DNA of 64,000 nt from Gerris lacustris (Eukaryota; Arthropoda; Insecta; Hemiptera; Gerridae), in assembly GCA_951217055.1 (NCBI GenBank), contig OX578277.1, positions 63,334,388 through 63,398,387 of the forward strand. Direction: 5' to 3'. Shown here piece by piece: positions 26,450 through 36,502 of the stretch; positions within the stretch are counted from its first letter, which is position 1; each line of letters starts with the position of its first letter. The translations under genes were made by a program, and so were the position numbers. Under the pieces are notes generated by a model. That model worked only from the letters and a program-made list of their open reading frames with translations, was not told where the DNA came from and searched no databases.

Positions 26450-29400
26450 CATAGTTGTATTTTGTGTATTAGGATGTATTAGATAATGTAAGAGGGCGGA
26501 GCTTTGCACCTGTATCTCGGATATTTATCTTGAGTTTCCAAAGCTAATGGGTCACAAACCTGCCTTTTATTTAGCCAGCGAGCCGACCGAACCGTGTCTC
26601 AATTACACCGCTTAGCCATTTTACAACTACCTCTCTCCGTGTATAAAGATGCCCGAGACTAAATGAAGATGAGGTTGGATTATGGCGTTAATAATAACTG
26701 CAGGCACTTTTGGAGGAATTCTTTTTTTCCAAGGAGAATCAAAATAAGAACGAGAAAACGAGGGGCTGATAATAATCGCGGATCTCGCAAAGTATCAGGA
26801 TATTAAAGACAGAGAGAGGAAACGCTTTTCGACGCCCTAATACCTGTTGTTAGAGTAATGAGTTTGTACAAAAATAAAACAACGCACTGTTCATATGCAC
26901 TTATATTATCATTAGTAATTTTGTTAATTTGCGTGTTTGTAGTTACACAAAAACCTAACATAAAAAGCTTATTTTTACACAAAGTAAATTTGCTGCAATA
27001 TGGCGTGAGACAGAAATTAAAACACTTGTAATTATAAGAAATTGGAGTTCATTATTTTGTTGCATGACATTAGTAGAATGATTCGAATCTTAAACTTTTT
27101 TTAAACACACACCTTTTGTTAATGTAGCGAACAAACAGAGCAAACTTGTTTCGCTAATAAAGGTTTGTTTTGTAGGGCTAAGCCAAAAAAACCTTATTCT
27201 TACGTGTTTATCGTTTAACTTCTAGCTCTCTCAGTATAACGAATAATTTTTAAGTGTACCACTAATTCGAAGAATATTTGACTTTTTACTCAGATAACCA
27301 ATTTAGATCAATGCTTACACGTTCGTCTTATTAGTTGTGCTTATTACAGATATTATCTATCAAGGCGTCATTATCTGAAATGGTAAATATATATTTCACA
27401 TTGTTGTTTAATTGCTTTCTCTATCTAATTGCAGCTAATTTAGGTTTTTTTTTTTTTTTTGTCATGGCCACTTGTGCTGTTGATAAATAATAATCATATC
27501 GAATTATATCTTCATAAAAACTATTAAGGAATGAAACTATGTGTTGAATTATTTAGGTTGATTATTGCAAATAACAAAAGGAAACCCAGTTCTTTAATTG
27601 AAGGTTACATTTTTAACAGCATGGACAATTATTGTGAATAGCAAATGATAGTTGTAAAAAGAATGTAGGAATAAGTAGTACGCTTAACGCTTCTATCCCT
27701 GGTACGATATCAATACTAAGAAACTCTTTACTTGATTAAGTAAACAACAAACTATTACTTAATCACAAATAACGTAACTTACAAAACATTTGTCTTTCAA
27801 CAACAATATGAATACAAGAGTATATAAAATCCCCAAATTTACATAGCAGGTTATACGAATATTTGTGTGCAACATTTATCTCCTCTTTACAAATTGAAGT
27901 CAGTAATAGTAATGCTGTTTTACTACTACTGCGGAAGAGAGAGTATAGTAAACATCTCGAATCCTTAAAAAAATTCTAATTTAGTATTGCAGTTAAAACT
28001 AAAACATTGAGTTTCAGACTATTGCGATAAATAAAGTAATTATAAATATAAAAGTATTCTACTGCATTTAATTTATGTTATATTTTATAAAGCTTAAAGT
28101 AAGGGGCCTCAATTTGTTATTTCATTTTTATTACTGTTACATCTATTTTTAATATTTATCTACTTCGTACCTAATTTTTAAAACTGGTCTGAAAATTAAA
28201 TTATTAAAGATCCTTATCTTTTTTTCATCTGTAATAAAAATTTAAAATGCACGGAGGACTCAGTGTAAATTAAAATTGCTTCATTTTGTAATTAAAACAT
28301 TTATGATTTTCCTTCCTCTCCGTTCTTTTAGTTTAGAATATAATAATTAAGGATCTATATTAATTGTATAGTTAATTTATTTTCATGGGTGTGGGAAAAC
28401 CTCGGATATTTTTATATGTATAAAAAAACTAATATTACTTCAAATATTGATAGATAACAATTTATGATTGTTATCTATCTTAATCTAAACCCGTTTAATT
28501 ATTGAAGGTTGTAATTTAAAAATATACATAATTATATATTTTAGTGAGTGTGTTGTTCATAATTGAGTTATGAAGCAGATTAGATGATGCTAAAAATAAT
28601 TATCAAAAATGAAAATAAAGATTAATATTTTAACACTTAACTTATATATAAAATTACTATTTAAATGATAATATCTCCACTTTTAATTTCATTTTTAATA
28701 CCACTTAAAACTTTGTTTTTGTTTTTTAAGTAAAAATATTTCAAAAAAATAATAGTTATAAGACAAAAATTTATTAAATTTACTTATTAGCAAAGACCTA
28801 GAAGATAATATGTCTTCTTTATTAATCCCACCATTGTATATTTGTTTTATAATAATAAGTATATGGTTAGCAATAAACAACTAAGGTTAAAAACAAGATT
28901 TTGGAATAATTTAATTTATCATAGTAAAATGCATTTTAGTTAATCCAGTAACGTGTTTACCCAGGTAGATAAAATATTCTAATGCAGGTAAATAAATCTT
29001 TCTAAAATTTCGATTTTTAAATTATGAGTATTTGATTGACCCTAATTATCTTTTATATAATTTTTAGTATGTATGAAACATTGACTGTTAAAAGATACTG
29101 TCGATAAATCTAAGATTTAATAACAAATTCAATACCTACGTAGCCTGAGCATACCATTTTATTATTTTGATGTACAAAGATCACTATTAATTTTTATTCA
29201 TTGGGCTTTATTCACTACGGTAAAAGTAAGGTTTTAAATTCATTTTGATTTTTATCACACTTTACTATCAGAATTATTAATACATTTTGTACTCTTATTA
29301 ATAAGTAGAGAATACTTAAACAATATATAATTACATGTATTGTCACATATTACTAATTTAATAGTAGACATCTTGGTTTGATCGTTAAACTACTAGTCTT

Positions 29401-31465
29401 GTGAAAGAATATTTGTTATTCATAGATATGTACTTAAAGTAATGTTTGTTTGCCAATTAATGGTTTCTGGATATAAATAACCAGCATTATAGCGGTAATA
29501 AATGAATTCTGCGTATCGAAATGACTTATTTTTCTTTCCCCCATACAGATAACAAACAATTGTTAAATAACTAAAACTTTTCATATCGTCGGGAATCTCT
29601 ACTAGAAGTAAAAGTTGTTTACGGAGTCGACTTCGAAATAAATAAAGCCTCAAAAGATCGATATAGAGGACGGGGTGGAGGAACAGAGAGGGACCTCAGA
29701 ATGAATAGGGTAGGAAAGAGGGAGGTTTATTTCATATATCAACAAAAAGGAGTACTTGGTAAAAGAAAAAAGAGGAAGAGACGGAACAAGCATTGGGCGT
29801 GGACTTTGTGCAAGTTTTTGCCTTTGTAAAGAAGCGAAGAAGAAGTTCTGAGAGGAAGAAGACGTGGTAAATAATGCGACCGAGAACTCTTCTCTCCTTC
29901 TCAACTCAGAGGACTACCCGCCTTTTCCTTGAGTTCTTCTAAAAACCTGCCCTTTTCAGTTTGGATCGAGACAAAAAACTATAACTCGTTGAAAAAATAA
30001 AAAAGAAAAAAGCTCTGGCAATTTAAAAACTCGGAACTTTCAAACGGCTTCGGTCGAACAACAGTTGGAGAATTTCTTCCTTTCTTTATCTATAGAAAAG
30101 TACATCATTTCATCAGTATTTTTTAATTTAAAAAATCCATATATGGTTGTATAATAATTGAATAATAATGAACTAAAAATACAAAAACAAAAACATGATA
30201 TTTGTCTTTTTATACAAAAAAATTTTGGATTTATAAAAGTCAATACTCTAGTAACATTATTTCGCTGAACATTTTTCAAACTTATAAAAAAGCTCATCAA
30301 AACATTATGATTACAAAGAAATTTTGCTATCACTAAATTCACTACTTCTCTCTACTACTACTAAATTACTACTTTTGCAATATCTGTTCCTATATAGGTA
30401 ATTATGATGTAACCAAATATATTATATTCTAAGGTTGCTGTCTTTTACGAACAGAAATTAAATAGGCATTCTATATATTCCAAAAACAAACGTTATTCAG
30501 GATAGTTTATCTATTTGGCTTACTCTTACAAAAAGCAATTAATATTTAAGGCTTTATTGCCAGCTAATCAACGTGAAAAGAAATGAAAATGTAAATGATG
30601 CTTTATAAATTTAAGATTACTAGAAAAAAAAAAATCATCTATATAGTTGCTTGTATTCAATTTGTAAATATTCATATTGTTATGAATCTGTTACCTTTTC
30701 AATAAATGATAAGAAATGAAAACACTTTATTCGGCAATTCATTTAAAATTCAGAATGAAATTTTAATGAATGGAAATTTAATTCGATGGTAAGCTGAAGA
30801 GGAGACTTTCTGAATCGGCGATAGCGTGGGGAGATGGGATCAATCAATAAACTGAGAATTTAGAATTGCATAAGGAAACCATCGAAAGAATTTTATTTAT
30901 CAAGATGCTTGAGATAAGGTCTAAATGATATTCCATATATCGTCGGCTTGGCTGAAGGATTGTCTTGTTTCTTATTCTTTTAATGGTCTCGAAGGATTTT
31001 CTAGGATGTTTTTGTTATCTTGGGGACCGTAATGAGAATTCAGGAGGAGTCTTAAGAAGGGAGACGTCTTCATTCGTGATGCAGGAGGGCAGGCATTATA
31101 AGGTCGCTCGAAGGCTGGCCGCCGGACCACTCCACCGCTCCAGAAACCGGTCTGACCGGAGGAGAGATCTTGTAAATCAAAATGGTCGCTTCCTACCGCA
31201 CTGGTTGGGCGGGTCCACTCCGACCTCATCTTTAATACACTCTGCCCTGATCGAAAAAGTTGATTGTGTCCGAGAGAAGAATCCAAACTCGAGTCTAGTA
31301 TATAAAATACAAGACGGCAAATAAAATGATCAATGAACCTTGGATATTAAACATTCTCTTTACTTCATTTTTTACAACGTCGTTTATTAAACTGTACAGT
31401 TTTATCGGGAACCTACCGCATCGAAAACATTGTGAAATTTCTTTCTTGTATTATTTTTATATTAT
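26447..31465. other. Gene-free stretch; GC-richer patches
   Basis: Patches at 26480-26860 and 30770-31320 are GC-richer and non-repetitive by eye, and so are candidates for unique functional DNA. The second contains CCGGTC-T-GACCGG at 31147-31159. Frames over it on both strands (up to 119 codons) have no recognisable domain. 29620-29940 is purine/pyrimidine biased. A T run lies at about 27446-27461. The rest is AT-rich. Confidence 0.4.
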
Positions 31466-31925
31466 TGCTTCCGAGTTTACCGAAGGTAGCGGAAGCATTG
31501 TGTTCACTTTTGAGAACGAAAAACTTTTATGCCTCCGATTTTAAAAATTCCAAGACAGAAACCCGTTTCAGACATCAGGGAACATTTTTGGTCTCGTGTC
31601 TGTCTGTCTGTCTGTCGGTCTGTGTGTCCACGAATTATGAAACGTGCGACGATAACTGGAGGAAATGTCGACCGATTTTGATGAAATTTGGTAGACATGT
31701 TCATTTTAGCAATGCCCAGGACGAGTTCGTTGGACAACGTTTTCCGTCCAAGCGTTCACGAGCAACGCTCGCGTAAACGTGAACCTCAAATTTAAAATTG
31801 GAGTTTTAGGTCGGGGAAAAAATGTAACTTCATCTATTCAATGAGTTGAACATTTTTTTTTAAATACAATTTTTTAGTAAAACCAACAGCGACACCGCTA
31901 TGAAGTGTTAGATCGCTATAACTAT
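31466..31925 (+). repeat. Dispersed repeat R1, full-looking copy
   Basis: It starts with a hairpin at 31467-31496 (GCTTCCG...CGGAAGC with an inner TACC-GAA-GGTA), then ATTGT. Next come 'ttccaagacagaaacccgtttcagacatcaggga', a GTCTGTCTGTCTGTCGGTCTGTGTG run (about 31599-31627), 'gatgaaatttggtagacatgttc', 'gttggacaacgt', 'ccgtccaagcg', 'caacgctcgcgtaaacg', and 'aaccaacagcgacaccgctatgaa'. The 42.6-kb copy keeps the 3' half; the 34.2-kb (inverted) and 58.8-kb copies keep the 5' hairpin. Overlapping frames are repeat shadows. Confidence 0.75.
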
Positions 31926-32014
31926 TAATAGTTTTTACACAATAAACAATATAACAATAAAGTAATATATCCATAATTTTAATGTTAATATAACAATAAA
32001 GTACATGATAGGAT

Positions 32015-32046
32015 GCGAGGAAGCTATATGCCACACTAATTGGCAG
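32015..32046 (+). repeat. R1-associated terminal motif
   Basis: GCGAGGAAGCTATATGCCAC followed by ACTAATTGGCAG. It recurs inverted at 32583-32613 and, diverged, at about 59048-59085 behind the 58.8-kb R1 copy. It may be the 3' border of R1. Confidence 0.6.
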
Positions 32047-32582
32047 TCTATTTTTTTTTTGTCTTTCGAACAAAACAATAAATATGATTGAGTTTAAACA
32101 AACGAGTTGATCGTTTAATAATCGAGTTTTAATAGTCGAATTAACGAGTTTCTCGTAATTTTATAATTACATTTGATGTTGATGTTGACCAACCATCGAC
32201 ATCAAATTATATAATTATAAAAACCAATACATCACCGATTAAATAAAATTATTCCCTCAAATTTTAAGGTCTTTAAGTATAATAGAAGAGGCAACCATAA
32301 TTAATTTTCCTAACTCATCTTTCCAAATTTAATTCGAAAACTAGAGAGAGGAGTTACTGTAAAGAAACAAGCCTCAACCTACAATTCTATAATTTTCTAC
32401 ATTCCATAACTGTCTGTCCGTGCAAAATGTTTTTCAAATTTTTGTCGAATAGACGACTATTTTTTTAATTTTATGTTTATCACTCTGTATGTATTAGCCA
32501 ACAATAGTTCCATCAGACATTCCAAAATCTCATAAGGTGCCTAAAGTACATCTGTTGATATGTATAAGGATTTAAAATACTC

Positions 32583-32613
32583 TGCCAATTAATGTGGCAC
32601 ATAGCTTCCTCGC
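32583..32613 (-). repeat. R1-associated terminal motif, inverted copy
   Basis: On the minus strand: GCGAGGAAGCTATGTGCCAC then ATTAATTGGCAG, differing from 32015-32046 at two positions. Sequence on either side does not continue the inverted repeat. Confidence 0.6.
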
Positions 32614-32814
32614 AAAGAAAAGACCAAATTAAGAAAAATACCTCGATTAAAATAATCAAAAAGTTGGAACGGCGCGGCACTGTTCCAGTAAATATTTAAT
32701 AAAGTTGAAGAAATTTAAACATTTGTTGGAGAAACAAAGCCTCCAACAAGCACCAAAAGTTAGCGCACATAAAATTAATTTAATAAACAAATATAAAACT
32801 GCAACCAAATCGTA

Positions 32815-33215
32815 GAAACCGCTGTATAAGCAGTTTTTTTTTATTTTACCCCCCTCAAAACTAAAAATAACACAAAATAGAATATAACCAAAATTAATCT
32901 ACTATGCAAGAGCTTTTCAACGATATACATCATATTATAAACGATTAACTTTAACATTTGTAACCCTGTACTCTGAGGTACCAAAATTATATTTTTAAAA
33001 TACAAACAATTCAAAAGGGAAATCATTTAACTAATAAATACATATAAATAAAAAACCTAATATCAAAAAAGTATTTAAACCCTTTAACCTACAATATTAT
33101 AAATTGGTACAAAAGTACATATACAAAATTTTAAAAAAAATCAACAAATAAAATAGCTTTAATGTACATATCAAGGCCTTTAAAATTATATACGACACAA
33201 TATTAAAAACCAAAA
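32815..33215 (+). repeat. Dispersed repeat R3
   Basis: It has 'attttacccccctcaaaac', 'gagcttttcaacgatatacatc', 'tgtaaccctgtactctgaggtacc' and 'caaggcctttaaaattatatacgacac' in the same order as the 5.5-kb copy. It continues without a tandem array into 33216-33780, which ends with a GTCAGTCAGTGAGTCAG run. Confidence 0.65.
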
Positions 33216-34050
33216 AAAAGTGGTCACGTGACACAGCGCACGGGAAAAAGTTTACGCGCATGTTCTCAGCAAGTAGGATAAACTAATGAAATAACAATAT
33301 ACTCAATTTAAAGAGCATTAGTGTGAGATTCAATCGCCGCAATCAGAAATAAAATCGGCCAACTATTATAGAAACTATGGCCATTCAAAGACAAAAATGG
33401 AAAAAAATAAAACCAAAAAATACCAAAACTATCACCATCTAAGGTACAACCGATGATGTTACGACAAAAACTCATAGGACTAAAGTTGTAGATCTTTTAA
33501 AATTAGTTACCACTTGCGCTATCCATTTTCTAATACGAATTACCGTTTAGCCGCAATAAGCCCCCAAACCAGTTTAAAAATCAAGTCACCCATTTTTATT
33601 TTTTTAAGGGGGGAAGAAAGGGAAAAGTGAACTTTGTATACTTATTTTTGTTCACAATATGGACGTTGCGCGTCGAATGACGCAAACCACAAGTCTCTAG
33701 CTCTTCTGGAAGTGGGTAAACATTAATGTCAGTCAGTGAGTCAGTTAGCCATGCGGCTTTATAGTATAAGACATATTAATTTAGCACGTTTTAAAGTGCG
33801 CAGAAGGTTGAAATTAAGCAGGTGTTATCTGCATGCTACTTTCGACCAACCATAAAAATATCATAAAAATCAGATGATTACTTTTAAAGATATGGCTGTA
33901 AATAAATGTATGTTTGTGAGCATGTAGATGACAAACAAATATGAGCAGAAGGTTGAAACTTATATGGGACCAACAATGGGCTACTTATGACCTACCACCC
34001 AAATTTCATTAAAATTGGACGTGTAGTTTTTAAGATATGGTGGTTCGCAA
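33216..34050. repeat. Repeat tail with GTCAGTCAGTGAG run
   Basis: 'aagtctctagctcttctggaagtggg' then the CAGT-type tetranucleotide run at about 33729-33746 resembles the 3' end after the 145-bp array at 6.3 kb. The following 300 bases contain 'cagaaggttgaaa' twice (about 33801 and 33938) and run into the inverted R1 piece. Confidence 0.45.
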
Positions 34051-34236
34051 AAATTGAACGACAGACCGACAGACAGACCGACAGACAGACCGACAGACAG
34101 ACACGGAACCAAAAATGATCCCTGATGTCTGAAACGGATTTCTGTCTTGGAATTTTTGAAATCGGAGACCTAAAATTTTTTCGTTCTTCAGAACGATCAC
34201 ATAGCTTCCGTTACCTTCGGTAAGCTCGGAAGCAAA
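34051..34236 (-). repeat. Dispersed repeat R1, inverted 5' part
   Basis: On the minus strand: hairpin GCTTCCG-AG-CTTACC-GAA-GGTAA-CGGAAGC (34204-34233), then 'gacagaaatccgtttcagacatcaggga', then a long GTCTGTCTGTCGGTCT run (34059-34102). After the run the sequence is unlike the other R1 copies, so this is a chimera or a different subfamily. Confidence 0.7.
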
Positions 34237-35561
34237 AACAACAAAAAAACAATTTTGTTCTTTAAATTTAAGTATTGCGTTTATTTTGAGATATATTTTA
34301 ATGATTTGAATTTTTGATGCATTAAGATTTTTTTGATAAACCAAAATCAATGTTTAATCTACTACTGCTCTGTAAAAATACCCTGATGTAACAATAAATA
34401 TGGGCAAACCTTATAGATTTCAAAGAACAGATATTCAAACTAGTCACACTTCCTCATTTTTGAAATAAAATCTCTTCTGACTTAAGGCTTTCAGTGGGCT
34501 TGCTGTTTAAATAACATATAATTTTTATAAAATATTTTCAAAATGATCTTTACTTTTTTTTATGATTAAACTACTAGAATATTATATTTAATTATATTTT
34601 CTCAACTATCTATTAAAAAGTCGTTTTGTTCTACGCTACATAATTTTTCTTTCCATAGATAGTTTTCTTAATTCAAAATTCCAAAGTTCTCATTACTTAT
34701 CGACATGATAAAACTTTTGAAGTGGTAGTGGGGGGGGGAGGGTAGGGGGTAAGGAGGACCAGATTTTATTTTGGGTTAAAGGATAGCTAAAGGTGGCTTC
34801 TATATATATTCCTCGAGAGTTTAAAGTGTTAGCAAGTTTAAATCTCTCTTTGGTTCTTTAGAGCGAGAGAAACTAAAGCCTCGCCACTAAATCTTGGCCG
34901 AGTCCAATTAACTAAAACCCCCTGTTTAATATTCCCAAGGCTTGCTCCTCGATTTGCCGCCGCGCGCTCCCCCCCCCCCCCCTTCTTGCTTAACCCACCC
35001 CCTCCTAAAGGCTTCTACGCTTTGGGGTTTTTATCCCGCCTCCTTTACACAACTTTAAAAGTTGGAGTGCCATGCTATGAGGGTTACCATAATACTTACG
35101 GAGTATTATAAGAATCACATGGCGAAATTTTAAGAGCCTTTCACACACTTATAAATATTGTATGTAAGGTATTGGAACTCTACTAAACTTAATATATTCA
35201 GTCATAAATGTTCGTACAATTTTTTGGCTTAGCAGATGTAGAAATTGAACGTTTCTTTAACGAAGCAAATAATTGTGAAATATTTACATATACTATAATA
35301 TATACATTGTGCAAATGATATAATTTTATACATTTCTAACCGGTTATTTAAAAACTAAAGATTAACAAGCAATAATTGTTGATACTAAATAGCTTATTCG
35401 GTTTAGGTTAAAGTGCTCTATTTCATCAAATCAATGTATATCTTAATTATTTTATATAAACGGCGTTTCTTAATTGGCCAAACTTGTATAATTTTTGTTT
35501 CAATCACCAGATATAAAGAATTTTAGACGACCAATTGTTAAAGAGAACTATAAAAATTAAT
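34237..35561. other. Gene-free stretch with G and C homopolymers
   Basis: A G-rich tract lies at about 34727-34758 (ten Gs, then GG, GGGGG, GG), capable of forming a G-quadruplex. A C14 run lies at 34969-34982. GC-richer DNA between them shows no frame. The rest is AT-rich. Confidence 0.5.
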
Positions 35562-35682
35562 AATAGGTATTATCATTCAATTTTTAAGTTTTTGGTAGTT
35601 TTCATACTACGGAAAGTTAAATTTTAATTTAAATCAAATTATAATTATTATTAACTACGGGAAACAGACAGTGAAAAATACA

Positions 35683-35755
35683 CTCCTGTGCCGGGATTTG
35701 AACCACGGGCCTCTATATTTCCAGTATAGCGCTCTTCCATCTAAGCTACGCAGGA
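35683..35755 (-). tRNA. tRNA-like gene, anticodon GGA, unit 1
   Basis: 73 bases fold as a cloverleaf. The acceptor TCCTGCG/CACAGGA has one C-A mismatch. The D-stem GCTT/GAGC has one G-U. The anticodon stem CTATA/TATAG is perfect, with loop CTGGAAA. The T-loop is TTCAAAT. The A box TAGCTTAGATGG and B box GGTTCAAATCC are both good, so polymerase III transcription is plausible. Against a working tRNA: the T-stem CGTGG/CCCGG has two mismatches, and GGA is a serine anticodon while real eukaryotic tRNA-Ser has a long variable arm and this one has five bases. It is best viewed as a tRNA-derived SINE head or pseudogene with an intact promoter. No CCA is encoded. Confidence 0.5.
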
Positions 35756-36029
35756 GAATGATTTTTCACTACCGTAATCGATAACTAGTCCCGAATCCAA
35801 GCTTTCAATATTCATATACATTTAGACAGTCAATATTTATGACATTAGAACTAAACCAGAATTAACGCTTATAATTATAAAGTACTCAATTAGTACCTGT
35901 ACCTTGTACAATCAATTCGAAATTCAATTTTTAAGTTTTTGGTAGTTTTCATACTACGGAAAGTTAAATTTTAATTTAAATCAAATTATAATTATTATTA
36001 ACTACGGGAAACAGACAGTGAAAAATACA

Positions 36030-36102
36030 CTCCTGTGCCGGGATTTGAACCACGGGCCTCTATATTTCCAGTATAGCGCTCTTCCATCTAAGCTACGCAG
36101 GA
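36030..36102 (-). tRNA. tRNA-like gene, anticodon GGA, unit 2
   Basis: An identical copy of the unit 1 tRNA-like gene, exactly 347 bases further on, with the same acceptor and T-stem mismatches and the same AGTGAAAAAT bracket. Confidence 0.5.
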
Positions 36103-36321
36103 GAATGATTTTTCACTACCGTAATCGATAACTAGTCCCGAATCCAAGCTTTCAATATTCATATACATTTAGACAGTCAATATTTATGACATTAGAACTA
36201 AACCAGAATTAACGCTTATAATTATAAAGTACTCAATTAGTACCTGTACCTTGTACAATCAATTCGAAATTCAATTTTTAAGTTTTTGGTAGTTTTCATA
36301 CTACGGAAAGTTAAATTTTAA

Positions 36322-36491
36322 TTTAAATCAAATTATAATTATTATTAACTACGGGAAACAGACAGTGAAAAATACACTCCTGTGCCGGGATTTGAACCAC
36401 GGGCCTCTATATTTCCAGTATAGCGCTCTTCCATCTAAGCTACGCAGCTGTCTGTTTCCCGTAGTTAATAATAATTATAATTTGATTTAAA
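36322..36491. repeat. 44-bp perfect inverted repeat around unit 3 tRNA
   Basis: The arms 36322-36365 and 36448-36491 are exact reverse complements, enclosing the truncated tRNA. Units 1 and 2 lack the right arm, so it was created at this end of the insertion only. Confidence 0.92.
36377..36447 (-). pseudogene. Truncated tRNA-like gene, unit 3
   Basis: It matches units 1 and 2 up to CGCAG at 36443-36447. There the sequence switches to CTGTCTG, the start of the inverted piece, so the first two acceptor bases are lost. CAG at the switch is shared with the end of the copied segment (36363-36365), consistent with microhomology. Confidence 0.7.
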
Positions 36492-36502
36492 ATAGGTATT
36501 AT

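Larger units (their letters stand above)
35562..36502 (-). mobile_element. tRNA-bearing 347-bp tandem insertion with 12-bp flanking repeat
   Basis: AATAGGTATTAT lies at 35562-35573 and again at 36491-36502. Between them are unit 1 (35575-35921), unit 2 (35922-36268) and a truncated unit 3 (36269-36447). Units 1 and 2 look identical base for base. At 36448 the sequence turns back and copies 44 bases of unit 3 in inverted orientation. Each unit holds a tRNA-like gene on the minus strand, bracketed by AGTGAAAAAT and ATTTTTCACT (35670-35679 and 35761-35770 in unit 1). Read on the minus strand, the structure resembles a 5'-inverted target-primed insertion of a multimeric transcript, but without a poly(A) tail. 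No protein frame of its own. An assembly artefact or unequal exchange after insertion are alternatives for the copy number. Confidence 0.85.

Noticed and set aside
30965..31324. 119-codon plus-strand frame overlapping a 104-codon minus-strand frame
   Set aside because: It lies in a GC-richer patch where stops are less frequent; both strands are open and neither has a recognisable motif. Kept only as a possible unique region.
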